Positions 35,507 to 44,168 of a stretch of 64,000 nucleotides of DNA are shown here, in pieces. Position 1 is the first letter of the stretch; each line of letters opens with the position of its first letter. The notes beneath the pieces are model-generated. The model saw only the letters and a list, made by a program, of their open reading frames with translations, was not told the origin of the DNA and searched no databases. The stretch is taken from positions 1-64,000 of the forward strand of contig NZ_JAFVME010000018.1 of NCBI RefSeq assembly GCF_018492665.1, written 5' to 3'. Position numbers and translations under genes: made by a program. The DNA comes from Pedobacter sp. B4-66 (GTDB lineage Bacteria; Bacteroidota; Bacteroidia; Sphingobacteriales; Sphingobacteriaceae).

Positions 35507-35518
35507 ATTTTATATTTG
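35489..35518 (+). promoter_or_regulatory. Promoter of the TPR gene
   Basis: TTG (35489-35491), a 19 nt spacer and TATATTTG (35511-35518) match the Bacteroidota promoter. It overlaps the last codons of the PstS-like gene and predicts a leader of about 130 nt. Confidence 0.72.
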
Positions 35519-35605
35519 GGATATAGAAATAGGAGACAATGTAAAGTGAACCAGAATTTGGGAATGTCTGCTTAATAATTAAAACTAAAAACAAAATATC
35601 GAACC

Positions 35606-35638
35606 ATGAAACCTGCAAAGCAAGCTTCATACAATTAA
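35606..35638 (+). CDS. Possible 10-residue upstream ORF
   Basis: An ATG opens a ten-codon frame (Met-Lys-Pro-Ala-Lys-Gln-Ala-Ser-Tyr-Asn) ending in TAA, 18 nt before the TPR gene start and inside its predicted leader. It could be a leader peptide or chance. Confidence 0.2.
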   Translation: MKPAKQASYN

Positions 35639-35656
35639 ATTGAAAATAGAGGAACT

Positions 35657-37396
35657 ATGAAAATGACAAAGAAAGCAATAACCTTAGGTTTAGGTTTAGT
35701 AGTGATGGGTTCTGCCTCTTTTGCTCAGAGCATTACCGATGCAAAGAAGGCGATAGATGCCGAACAGTACGCTAAAGCGACTTCAATGCTTAAAACATTG
35801 GTTGCATCGCAAAAAGGAAAGGGAGAGAACTACTTTAGTTTAGGTGATGTTTATTTAAGAAGAGATTACATTGATTCTGCAAGAGCTGCCTTTACTCAAG
35901 GTGTAGCAGCAGATGCAAAAAATCCTTTAAATTATATAGGTTTAGGCGAAGCTGACCTTATTTCAAATAATGCAGCGTCTGCTAAGACAAATTTTGATAA
36001 AGCAATTGAAGTAGCTTCTAAAAAGGATTTTACCCCATATCTGTATATCGGTAAAGCTTATTTAATTGGTGATAAACCAGATTTTGCAGCTGCATTACCT
36101 AATTTACAAAAAGCAGAAGAGCTTGATGATAAGGACAAAGAAGCCGAAACATTTGTTGCTTTAGGTGATTATTATTCATTGCAAAGAAAAAATTCTGAAG
36201 CACTTCAGAATTATATGAGAGCATTAAGTATTGATCCAACTTTGTACAGGTCTACTGTTCAAATCGGAAAAATGTATAAAGAATCAAGAGCATTTAGTGA
36301 TGCTGAAGGCGAATTGAAGAATGTTGTGGCTGCAGATCCAAACTATGGCCCTGCTTATCGTGAGTTAGCTGAGCTTAATATGCAGTGGGGAAATCAAGAG
36401 CCAGCAAACTTTGATGCTAAAGCAGCAGAAGCCTTAACGAATTATAAGAAATATCTTGATTTAACTGACAAATCTTACGATTCAAGATTACGTTATGCTA
36501 CCTTCTTATTCTATGCAAAAGATTTTAAAACATTGGAGCAAGAAACTTCGGAGTTAGCATCATTGAATCAAAATGATCCTAAAAGTTTGATCGTTTCAAG
36601 ATTGAGAGGTTATTCTGCTTTTGAGAATGGAAATTTTCCTCAGAGTTTGCAATACATGAAAGAGTTCTTTGCTAAAGTGAAAGATACTTCTCGTATTATC
36701 TCTGATGATTATATGTACTTGGGTAAAGCTTTAATGAAAGATAGTACTGATGCTGCTAACGATAGCTTAGGTCTGGTTAATGTGATTAAAGCAGTTAGTA
36801 TGGATTCTACGAAAGTTGAGGCTTTAGCTGCAATTGCTAAATCTTACTATGATGCGAAAAATTATAAGAAAGCGATCGCTACTTATGATGTAGTTAACCG
36901 TTTGAATCCAGAGGGTAAGGGATCGCTATATAATTATTTTTACCATGCTATCGCATCATACGTATCTTATTATAAAGCTTACACCGCAAAAACGAACCCT
37001 TCTAAAGATATTTTGGTTAAAGGTGACGCGTCATTAGCGAAATTATTGAAATTAGCTCCATCGACATATGATGCGATTCTATACAGGGCTAGAATCAACG
37101 ATTTTATGGATGATGAAGTAGCGCCAACTGGCTTAAAATTGCCTTTTTATCAGCAATATTTAGATTCTGTTGAAGCACATGTTGATAAACAGACACCAGC
37201 AGTTAAAAAGAATATGGTAGAAGCATATAACCAAATTGCTGGTTTTGCTTCATTTAAGGACGATAAGGAAAAAGCAAAATTATATTGGGATAAAAGTTTA
37301 GCGATTGATCCGGCGAATGCTGTTGCATTAGAAGGAATTAAATCATTAACTGCTCCAGCTCCAAAAGCTACTACTGCAAAACCAAAGAAAAAGTAA
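35657..37396 (+). CDS. Tetratricopeptide repeat periplasmic protein
   Basis: 579 aa with a signal peptide ending SFAQ (residue 24). Many TPR units run through the mature protein, for example AEQYAKATSMLKTLVASQKGKGE.., FSLGDVYLRRDYIDSARAAFTQGV and YNYFYHAIASY. The tail is Ala/Lys/Pro-rich (PAPKATTAKPKKK). It follows the tonB cluster in the same direction but has its own promoter. TPR proteins at this place are common in Bacteroidota; the partner is unknown, possibly the TonB motor or peptidoglycan. Confidence 0.9.
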   Translation: MKMTKKAITLGLGLVVMGSASFAQSITDAKKAIDAEQYAKATSMLKTLVASQKGKGENYFSLGDVYLRRDYIDSARAAFTQGVAADAKNPLNYIGLGEADLISNNAASAKTNFDKAIEVASKKDFTPYLYIGKAYLIGDKPDFAAALPNLQKAEELDDKDKEAETFVALGDYYSLQRKNSEALQNYMRALSIDPTLYRSTVQIGKMYKESRAFSDAEGELKNVVAADPNYGPAYRELAELNMQWGNQEPANFDAKAAEALTNYKKYLDLTDKSYDSRLRYATFLFYAKDFKTLEQETSELASLNQNDPKSLIVSRLRGYSAFENGNFPQSLQYMKEFFAKVKDTSRIISDDYMYLGKALMKDSTDAANDSLGLVNVIKAVSMDSTKVEALAAIAKSYYDAKNYKKAIATYDVVNRLNPEGKGSLYNYFYHAIASYVSYYKAYTAKTNPSKDILVKGDASLAKLLKLAPSTYDAILYRARINDFMDDEVAPTGLKLPFYQQYLDSVEAHVDKQTPAVKKNMVEAYNQIAGFASFKDDKEKAKLYWDKSLAIDPANAVALEGIKSLTAPAPKATTAKPKKK

Positions 37397-37408
37397 GAAT
37401 TTTATAAT

Positions 37409-37448
37409 AAAAGAAAAAGGCGGGGTTGTTATCCCGCCTTTTTCTTTT
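37409..37448 (+). terminator. Strong terminator after the TPR gene
   Basis: A 16 bp perfect stem (37409-37424 with 37433-37448) of the form A-rich - ggcggg - loop - cccgcc - T-rich. Its loop and 3' arm overlap the nuoA promoter. Confidence 0.92.
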
Positions 37449-37455
37449 ATTTTTG
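37426..37455 (+). promoter_or_regulatory. nuoA promoter overlapping the upstream terminator
   Basis: TTG (37426-37428) lies in the terminator loop; after 19 nt comes TATTTTTG (37448-37455), an exact -7 match. Transcription would start about 10-15 nt before the nuoA ATG. Confidence 0.6.
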
Positions 37456-37473
37456 TCTCATAATTATATTCAA

Positions 37474-37845
37474 ATGGAAACTCAAAGTGTACCTGTAGAT
37501 TTTTTACCAATTATATTTCAAGTAGTTGTTGCCTTAGGATTTGTTGTTGTTACTTTAATTGCAACACATTTTTTAGGCCCTAAGAGGAAAACATCTGATA
37601 AGCTGTCAACATTTGAGGCTGGTATAAAGGTGATAGGTAATGCACGTCAGCCATTTTCTATTAAGTATTTTCTAGTAGCTATTCTCTTCGTTCTGTTTGA
37701 TGTGGAGGTAATATTTATGTATCCCTGGGCAGTTAATTTCAGAGCACTTGGAATGGCTGGAATGATAGAGATGTTTATCTTTATGGGGACATTATTATTA
37801 GGCTTTATTTACGTTATAAAGAAGAAAGCACTGGATTGGAATTAG
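37474..37845 (+). CDS. nuoA: NADH-quinone oxidoreductase subunit A
   Basis: 123 aa membrane subunit of complex I. Three spans are visible, with the conserved loop KRKTSDKLSTFEAGIK and the FLVAILFVLFDVEVIFMYPWA segment typical of NuoA. The ATG at 37474 (METQSV) fits the family; the longer frame from 37426 would start inside the terminator hairpin. First gene of the nuo operon. Confidence 0.95.
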   Translation: METQSVPVDFLPIIFQVVVALGFVVVTLIATHFLGPKRKTSDKLSTFEAGIKVIGNARQPFSIKYFLVAILFVLFDVEVIFMYPWAVNFRALGMAGMIEMFIFMGTLLLGFIYVIKKKALDWN

Positions 37846-37902
37846 ATTATTTAGATTGTTTCTAAATGCCCTCAACTTAATTCATTTGCTTTTAAAAAAT
37901 TG

Positions 37903-37910
37903 TAGATTTG
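37903..37910 (+). promoter_or_regulatory. Internal promoter element before nuoB
   Basis: TAGATTTG is an exact TAnnTTTG match 43 nt before the nuoB ATG. A TTG exists upstream but only 14 nt away, shorter than the usual spacer. Confidence 0.4.
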
Positions 37911-37911
37911 T

Positions 37912-37946
37912 GGTTCATTCTTTACAGGAATGAACCTTTTTCGTTT
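37912..37946 (+). terminator. Hairpin plus T-run between nuoA and nuoB
   Basis: ggttcattc pairs perfectly with gaatgaacc (37912-37920 with 37928-37936, 7 nt loop) and is followed by TTTTTCGTTTT. It has the form of an intrinsic terminator or attenuator inside the operon, immediately after a possible promoter. Confidence 0.55.
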
Positions 37947-37952
37947 TGTATC

Positions 37953-38495
37953 ATGAGTAACATCAATATAGTAGACGCGCCTCCAGGCATAGAAGGATCT
38001 GGTTTTTTTGCTACGTCCTTAGATAAGGTTATTGGCTTGGCCCGTTCCCATTCATTATGGCCTTTGCCATTCGCAACTTCATGCTGTGGTATTGAGTTTA
38101 TGGCTACCATGGGATCTCATTATGACTTTGGTCGATTTGGATCTGAGCGTTTAAGCTTTTCTCCACGTCAGGCAGATTTATTAATGGTAATGGGGACAAT
38201 AGCCAAGAAAATGAGTCCGGTTCTTAAGCAGGTATATTTACAGATGGCAGAGCCTCGTTGGGTTATTGCTGTTGGTGCTTGCGCATCAAGCGGGGGTATT
38301 TTTGACACTTATTCCGTTTTACAAGGGATAGACGAAATTATTCCGGTAGATGTGTATGTTCCAGGGTGTCCACCAAGACCGGAAGCTATTTTAGATGGTT
38401 TTGGTAAAATTCAGGAATTGGTTAAGAATGAATCTTCAAGAAGAAGGAATTCAGATCAATATAGAGAAATGTTGGCTTCATACGGAATTGAATAA
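37953..38495 (+). CDS. nuoB: NADH-quinone oxidoreductase subunit B
   Basis: 180 aa peripheral subunit that binds the N2 [4Fe-4S] cluster next to quinone. The cluster ligands are visible in TSCCGIEFMA, in GACASSGG and in VPGCPPRPEAI. The ATG at 37953 (MSNINIVDAP) is chosen because the frame from 37908 would begin within the upstream hairpin. The stop overlaps the nuoC start (TAATG). Confidence 0.97.
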   Translation: MSNINIVDAPPGIEGSGFFATSLDKVIGLARSHSLWPLPFATSCCGIEFMATMGSHYDFGRFGSERLSFSPRQADLLMVMGTIAKKMSPVLKQVYLQMAEPRWVIAVGACASSGGIFDTYSVLQGIDEIIPVDVYVPGCPPRPEAILDGFGKIQELVKNESSRRRNSDQYREMLASYGIE

Positions 38496-38998
38496 TGGCA
38501 GAGGTTACTAATCAGGAATTAATACAACAGCTAACTGAAAAGTTTGGTGGGAAAATAATTGGAATTACCGAGCCTTATGGGTTACTTACTTTTGAAACCA
38601 CAAAGGATGTTATTATCGATGTTTTAGCTTTTCTGAAACAAAATACATTAGCTAGCTTTAATTTCCTTACCGACATTACGGCGGTACATTATCCAGAAAA
38701 AAAACATGGTATTGCCGTGGTTTATCACCTGCATAGCATGGTTAATAGAATCAGGATTAGAGTGAAAGTTTTTATAGATGAGCATCATCCTGAAATTCCA
38801 ACTGCAACCACCTTATGGAATGCGGCCAACTGGATGGAAAGAGAAACTTATGACTTGTTTGGAGTAAAGTTTGAAGGCCATCCGGATCTTAGAAGAATAT
38901 TGAATATGGATGATCTTGGTGTTCATCCAATGTTAAAGCAGTATCCTTTAGAAGATCCAAACAGAGTAGATAAAAAAGACGAATACTTTGGTAGATAA
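38495..38998 (+). CDS. nuoC: NADH-quinone oxidoreductase subunit C
   Basis: 167 aa, the 30-kDa subunit of the hydrophilic arm. The signature ERETYDLFGVKFEGHPDLRRIL is clear. NuoC is separate from NuoD here, unlike the fused NuoCD of enterobacteria. The C-terminal ..LEDPNRVDKKDEYFGR fits the family. Confidence 0.96.
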   Translation: MAEVTNQELIQQLTEKFGGKIIGITEPYGLLTFETTKDVIIDVLAFLKQNTLASFNFLTDITAVHYPEKKHGIAVVYHLHSMVNRIRIRVKVFIDEHHPEIPTATTLWNAANWMERETYDLFGVKFEGHPDLRRILNMDDLGVHPMLKQYPLEDPNRVDKKDEYFGR

Positions 38999-39001
38999 GA
39001 A

Positions 39002-40213
39002 ATGATGAATCAACCGGTATATACAGATAACGACCCGCAGAATGAATTGGTTACCTTAAATTTAGGTCCAACTCACCCTGCCACACATGGTGTTTTTCAA
39101 AATGTAATTCAGTTAGATGGTGAACGCATCGTTAGTGGTGTATCTACTATTGGCTACATTCATCGTGCTTTTGAAAAAATTGCAGAACACCGTCCATTCT
39201 ATCAGATCACTCCTTTAACAGACCGATTAAACTATTGCTCTTCACCTATAAATAATATGGGTTGGCACATGACAGTTGAGAAGTTATTGGGTATTGAAAT
39301 GCCTAAACGTGTTGATTACTTAAGGGTAATTATCATGGAGTTGGCTCGTATTTCAGATCATATTATCTGTAATACAATTATTGCTCAGGATACAGGCGCA
39401 ACCACCACATTTTTATATTTATTTCAATTCAGAGAACATATTTATGAGATCTATGAAGAGATTTGCGGAGCAAGATTAACTACTAATGTTGGACGTATCG
39501 GTGGCTTTGAAAGAGATTTCAATGAAATCGCCTTTGCTAAGATCAATAAGTTTTTAAAAGAGTTCCCTGTAGCATTAAGAGAGTTTGAAAGCTTACTTAA
39601 CCGTAATCGTATTTTTATAGATCGTACAGCTAAGGTTGCTGCAGTATCGGCTGAACAAGCGCTTGATTACGGATGGACAGGGCCTTTATTGCGCTCAGCA
39701 GGTGTAGATTACGATGTTCGTGTGAGTGATCCTTATTCATCTTACGGAGACTTTGATTTTGAAGTTCCAGTAGGAACAAGTGGTGATATTTATGATCGCT
39801 ACCTTGTTCGTAATGAAGAAATGTGGCAGAGTGTTCGGTTGATTGAACAGGCTTTAGAAAAAATAAAACATGAGCCTGCAGGTATTTTTCATGCAGATGT
39901 ACCTGAGTTTTATCTGCCTGCTAAAGAAGAGGTTTACAATAACATGGAAGCGTTAATCTATCATTTTAAAATTGTGATGGGTGAAATTGATGCTCCTAAA
40001 GCTGAAGTTTATCATTCAGTAGAGGGTGGTAACGGTGAACTTGGATTTTATTTGATCAATGATGGAGGAAGAACACCATATCGTTTGCACTTCAGAAGAC
40101 CTAGTTTTATTAATTATCAAATGTTTGCACCAATGAGTAAAGGCATGCTTTTATCTGATGCCATTATTAATATGAGTAGTATGAACATTATTGCAGGAGA
40201 ATTAGATGCTTAA
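39002..40213 (+). CDS. nuoD: NADH-quinone oxidoreductase subunit D
   Basis: 403 aa, the 49-kDa subunit forming the quinone pocket with NuoB. Marks: NLGPTHPATHGV at the N-terminus, IGYIHRAFEKIAEHR, DRLNYCSS and the hydrogenase-like C-terminal part with GELGFYLINDGGRTPYR. It starts 3 bp after nuoC and overlaps nuoE by 8 bp. Confidence 0.97.
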   Translation: MMNQPVYTDNDPQNELVTLNLGPTHPATHGVFQNVIQLDGERIVSGVSTIGYIHRAFEKIAEHRPFYQITPLTDRLNYCSSPINNMGWHMTVEKLLGIEMPKRVDYLRVIIMELARISDHIICNTIIAQDTGATTTFLYLFQFREHIYEIYEEICGARLTTNVGRIGGFERDFNEIAFAKINKFLKEFPVALREFESLLNRNRIFIDRTAKVAAVSAEQALDYGWTGPLLRSAGVDYDVRVSDPYSSYGDFDFEVPVGTSGDIYDRYLVRNEEMWQSVRLIEQALEKIKHEPAGIFHADVPEFYLPAKEEVYNNMEALIYHFKIVMGEIDAPKAEVYHSVEGGNGELGFYLINDGGRTPYRLHFRRPSFINYQMFAPMSKGMLLSDAIINMSSMNIIAGELDA

Positions 40214-40718
40214 AGTAGAAGAACAACAACCTGTAGAGTTTTCATCAGCTTTAAAAGAAAAGTTTGATGAGATAATTAGCAGATACCCGAAAGGTAAACA
40301 GAAATCTGCTTTGTTACCAATGCTTCATGAGGTTCAAGCCGAATTAGGTTGGTTAAGCCCAAATGCTATGGATAAAGTTGCTGCTTATCTTGATATACAG
40401 AGTATTGAGGTATATGAAGTGGCTTCGTTTTATAGCATGTACTTTTTAAAACCGCAGGGTAAGTATATGTTGGAAGTTTGCAGAACAGGACCTTGCTGTT
40501 TAGTAGGGGCTGAGAAGCTGATGAACCACATAGAAAAAAACTTAGGTGTTAAAGAAGGAGAAGTTACGTCGGATGGCTTATTTAGCTGGAGAGGTGTAGA
40601 GTGTTTAGCTGCCTGTGGTTATGGTCCGGTATTACAGATTGGTCCTGAATATACATTTTACGAAAACCTTAATGAACAAAAGGTTGACGAGTTAATACAA
40701 GATTTACGCAAGAAATAA
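40206..40718 (+). CDS. nuoE: NADH-quinone oxidoreductase subunit E
   Basis: 170 aa, 24-kDa thioredoxin-like [2Fe-2S] subunit of the NADH module. The four cluster cysteines fit Cys92 and Cys97 (CRTGPC) and Cys133 and Cys137 (CLAAC). Its presence with nuoF shows that this complex I has the NADH-oxidising module. It overlaps both neighbours. Confidence 0.96.
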   Translation: MLKVEEQQPVEFSSALKEKFDEIISRYPKGKQKSALLPMLHEVQAELGWLSPNAMDKVAAYLDIQSIEVYEVASFYSMYFLKPQGKYMLEVCRTGPCCLVGAEKLMNHIEKNLGVKEGEVTSDGLFSWRGVECLAACGYGPVLQIGPEYTFYENLNEQKVDELIQDLRKK

Positions 40719-42085
40719 TGGCCCGTAAACTATTATTAGAACACATAAACGTACCAGGCATCAATACATTTGATGTTTATCGCCAAAAAGGTGGGTATCG
40801 CGCTGTAGAAAAGGCTCTAAAAACTTTAACTCCTGATGAAGTTGTTGAAGAAGTTAAGAAGTCTGGATTACGTGGTCGTGGTGGTGCAGGATTCCCTACG
40901 GGAATGAAATGGAGTTTTTTGGCGAAACCAGAGGGTGTAGCAAGATATCTAGTTTGCAACGCAGATGAGTCGGAGCCGGGAACTTTTAAAGATAGATATC
41001 TGATGACTCATATTCCTCATGCACTTATTGAGGGAATGATCGTTTCCAGTTTTGCACTGGGTGCTAATACGTCTTATATCTATGTAAGAGGCGAAATGAT
41101 GCCTCAGATCAGAATATTGGAGAAAGCAATTGCAGAAGCAAAAAATGCTGGATTTTTAGGGAAAAATATTTTAGGAACAGGTTATGATCTGGAATTATAT
41201 GTTCAGCCTGGTGGCGGTGCATATATCTGTGGTGAAGAAACTGCTTTATTAGAGTCGCTTGAGGGTAAAAGAGGTAATCCAAGGATTAAACCTCCTTTTC
41301 CTGCAATTGCCGGACTTTATGGATGTCCTACAGTAGTAAATAATGTTGAATCTATTGCGGCTACTGTGCCTATCATCAATGATGGTGGTGATGAGTATGC
41401 TAAGATTGGTATTGGCAGAAGTACTGGAACTAAACTGATCTCCGCTTCAGGTAATTTAGTTAGACCGGGAGTATATGAGATTGATTTAGGCTTACCGGTA
41501 GAGGAATTTATTTATTCTGATGAGTATTGTGGTGGTATTGCGAATGGTAAACGATTGAAAGCTACTGTAGCCGGAGGATCCTCTGTTCCAATTTTGCCGG
41601 CAAATCTTACTTTGAAATTGGCCAATGGCGAACCAAGGTTGATGAGTTACGAATCGTTATCAGAAGGTGGTTTTGCGACAGGCTCGATGATGGGATCTGG
41701 CGGCTTTATTGCTTTTGATGAAGATCAGTGTATTGTTAGAAATACCTGGAACTTTTCTCGTTTTTATCACCATGAAAGCTGTGGACAATGCTCTCCTTGT
41801 AGAGAAGGTACAGGATGGATGGAGAAAGTACTGCACAGAATCGAGTATGGCCATGGTAAAATGAGCGACATTGATTTATTGGTTGATGTTTCTAAAAAGA
41901 TTGAAGGAAATACGATTTGTCCTTTAGGTGATGCTGCTGCTTGGCCGGTTGCAAGTGCAATAAGACATTTCAGAGATGAATTTGAATGGCATGTTAAAGA
42001 GCCAATCAAATGTTTAGATACTAATTATGGTTTAGCAAATTATGCTGAGCCAATTGTGAAAGCAGAAGTTACGACAGGAAATTAA
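40718..42085 (+). CDS. nuoF: NADH-quinone oxidoreductase subunit F
   Basis: 455 aa, 51-kDa subunit that binds FMN, NADH and a [4Fe-4S] cluster. Visible: GLRGRGGAGFPTGMKW (FMN/NADH loop), NADESEPGTFKDR, GAYICGEETALLESLEGKRG and the cluster motif ESCGQCSPCREGT with the later ICPLGD cysteine. It starts one base into the nuoE stop. Confidence 0.98.
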   Translation: MARKLLLEHINVPGINTFDVYRQKGGYRAVEKALKTLTPDEVVEEVKKSGLRGRGGAGFPTGMKWSFLAKPEGVARYLVCNADESEPGTFKDRYLMTHIPHALIEGMIVSSFALGANTSYIYVRGEMMPQIRILEKAIAEAKNAGFLGKNILGTGYDLELYVQPGGGAYICGEETALLESLEGKRGNPRIKPPFPAIAGLYGCPTVVNNVESIAATVPIINDGGDEYAKIGIGRSTGTKLISASGNLVRPGVYEIDLGLPVEEFIYSDEYCGGIANGKRLKATVAGGSSVPILPANLTLKLANGEPRLMSYESLSEGGFATGSMMGSGGFIAFDEDQCIVRNTWNFSRFYHHESCGQCSPCREGTGWMEKVLHRIEYGHGKMSDIDLLVDVSKKIEGNTICPLGDAAAWPVASAIRHFRDEFEWHVKEPIKCLDTNYGLANYAEPIVKAEVTTGN

Positions 42086-42090
42086 CAATC

Positions 42091-43095
42091 ATGAGTGACA
42101 AAGTTAAGGTAACCATAGACGGGATATCAGTAGAAGTAGCACCCGGCACAACTATTCTAAATGCTGCAAGGCAAATAGGTGGTGATATTGTGCCTCCTGC
42201 TATGTGCTATTATTCTAAATTAGAAGGCAGTGGCGGAAAATGCCGTACGTGTATTGTTAAGGTAAGCAAAGGATCTGAAAAGGATCCGCGTCCGATGCCT
42301 AAATTAGTAGCATCATGCCGTACAACAGTAATGGATGGGATGGAAGTGCTAAACATTACTTCCCCGGAAGTTATAGAGGCACGTAGTGGAGTTGTAGAAA
42401 TGCTGTTGATCAATCACCCATTAGACTGCCCTGTATGTGATCAGGCGGGAGAATGTGATCTTCAAAATCTTGGGTATGAGCATGGTTTGCAAAAAACAAG
42501 ATATGAATTTGAACGCAGAACATTTGAGCGGATAGATATTGGAGATAAAATCCAATTACATATGAACAGATGTATCTTATGCTATCGTTGCGTATTTACT
42601 GCTGATCAAATTACAAATAAACGTGTACACGGTATCCTGAATAGAGGAGATCATTCGGAAATATCTACTTATATCCAAACGGCGGTAGATAATGATTTTT
42701 CTGGAAACGTAATAGATGTATGTCCTGTTGGCGCATTAACTGATAAAACATTTAGGTTTAAAAATCGCGTTTGGTTTACAAAGCCAATTGATGCACATAG
42801 AGATTGTCCAACATGTAGTGGTAAAGTAACCTTGTGGTATAAGGGAGAGGATGTTTTACGCGTTACAGCACGCAAAGATATTTATGGTGAGGTTGAAGAG
42901 TTTATCTGCAACACTTGTCGTTTTGATAAGAAGAAAACGGCTGATTGGGTAATTGAGCATCCTACTCATATTAGCGATACCTCGGTTATTGCTTCTAATC
43001 ATTATGAAACCTTAAAACCATTGCCTGTTATTCAGAATAACCCTCAATTGCAACAGGCAAATAAAGTAGAACTAGAAAAAACAACCAAATTCTAA
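42091..43095 (+). CDS. nuoG: NADH-quinone oxidoreductase subunit G, short form
   Basis: 334 aa Fe-S subunit. It has the N-terminal [2Fe-2S] ferredoxin domain (AMCYYSKLEGSGGKCRTCIVKV...ASC), the His-Cys3 cluster segment HPLDCPVCDQAGECDLQ and a CILCYRCV...CPVGAL [4Fe-4S] pair. A further C-x2-C pair set (CPTCSG, CNTC) marks the beginning of the molybdopterin-type domain, but the protein then ends, whereas many NuoG proteins exceed 650 residues. The frame is intact and abuts nuoH, so this is a short form rather than a broken gene. Confidence 0.93.
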   Translation: MSDKVKVTIDGISVEVAPGTTILNAARQIGGDIVPPAMCYYSKLEGSGGKCRTCIVKVSKGSEKDPRPMPKLVASCRTTVMDGMEVLNITSPEVIEARSGVVEMLLINHPLDCPVCDQAGECDLQNLGYEHGLQKTRYEFERRTFERIDIGDKIQLHMNRCILCYRCVFTADQITNKRVHGILNRGDHSEISTYIQTAVDNDFSGNVIDVCPVGALTDKTFRFKNRVWFTKPIDAHRDCPTCSGKVTLWYKGEDVLRVTARKDIYGEVEEFICNTCRFDKKKTADWVIEHPTHISDTSVIASNHYETLKPLPVIQNNPQLQQANKVELEKTTKF

Positions 43096-44132
43096 TGGAT
43101 ATAGCTTTTGTAATAGAAAAATTTGTACTGGTTGCCATCATTTTTGGGATCAGTTTATTGATTGCTATGTACTCTACTTATGCTGAACGGAAAGTAGCTG
43201 CTTTTTTACAAGACCGACTTGGTCCGGATAGAGCTGGTCCTTTTGGAATACTTCAGCCATTGGCAGATGGAGTTAAGATGTTCATGAAGGAAGAAATCAT
43301 TCCTTCAAATGCCAGCAAATGGTTATTTATGGTTGGCCCTGGATTAGCAATGCTTACTGCATGTATTGGAACAGCTGTTATTCCATGGGGTAGTGATATT
43401 ACTATTGGAGATCGTGTTATCCCATTACAGGTAACAGATATCAATGTAGGTATATTATACATCTTTGGTGTTGTCTCACTAGGTGTTTATGGTGTAATGA
43501 TAGGTGGTTGGGCATCAAATAATAAATACTCATTGTTAAGTGCTATCCGTGCTGCATCGCAGAACATTAGTTACGAGATAGCAATGGGCTTGTCAATTAT
43601 CGCTTTGCTGCTAGTTACAGGCACAATGAGTCTTAAAGAGATTGTAGAACAACAACACGGCTGGCATTGGAATGTACTTTATCAGCCATTGGGATTCCTT
43701 CTTTTTATGATTTGTTCGTTCGCTGAAACAAATAGAGCTCCTTTCGATTTACCCGAGTGTGAAACGGAGTTAATTGGTGGTTATCATACGGAGTATTCTT
43801 CAATGAAGTTGGGTTTTTATCTGTTTGCTGAATATATCAATATGTTTGTATCATCGGCAGTTATGGCTACGCTTTACTTTGGAGGATATAACTATCCAGG
43901 GATGGATTGGGTACTGTTACACACGGGACCAATAATTGGCCCTTTGATTGGAACTCTTGTATTCTTTATAAAAATATTTGCATTCATATTTTTCTTTATG
44001 TGGGTTCGTTGGACAATTCCTCGTTTCCGCTATGATCAATTGATGCACCTTGGTTGGAAGGGATTAATTCCTTTAGCTATAGCTAACATCATTATCACAG
44101 GTATTGTGATTGCAATAATTGAAAAATTTTAA
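43095..44132 (+). CDS. nuoH: NADH-quinone oxidoreductase subunit H
   Basis: 345 aa, membrane subunit at the quinone-channel entry with about eight spans. Marks: YAERKVAAFLQDRLGPDRAGPFGILQPLADGVKMF, SFAETNRAPFDLPECETELIGGYHTEYSS and WVRWTIPRFRYDQLMHLGWK. It overlaps the nuoG stop by one base. Confidence 0.98.
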   Translation: MDIAFVIEKFVLVAIIFGISLLIAMYSTYAERKVAAFLQDRLGPDRAGPFGILQPLADGVKMFMKEEIIPSNASKWLFMVGPGLAMLTACIGTAVIPWGSDITIGDRVIPLQVTDINVGILYIFGVVSLGVYGVMIGGWASNNKYSLLSAIRAASQNISYEIAMGLSIIALLLVTGTMSLKEIVEQQHGWHWNVLYQPLGFLLFMICSFAETNRAPFDLPECETELIGGYHTEYSSMKLGFYLFAEYINMFVSSAVMATLYFGGYNYPGMDWVLLHTGPIIGPLIGTLVFFIKIFAFIFFFMWVRWTIPRFRYDQLMHLGWKGLIPLAIANIIITGIVIAIIEKF

Positions 44133-44157
44133 CTACCCGCATTAGCGGATAAATAAT

Positions 44158-44164
44158 AAGGAGG
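44158..44164 (+). promoter_or_regulatory. Strong Shine-Dalgarno sequence before nuoI
   Basis: AAGGAGG lies 4 nt before the nuoI ATG. Such strong ribosome binding sites are rare in this window, where most genes have A/T-rich leaders. Confidence 0.6.
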
Positions 44165-44168
44165 TTTA

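Noticed and set aside
42091..43095. NuoG as a frameshifted or truncated pseudogene
   Set aside because: The reading frame ends exactly where nuoH begins and no remnant of the missing domain follows.
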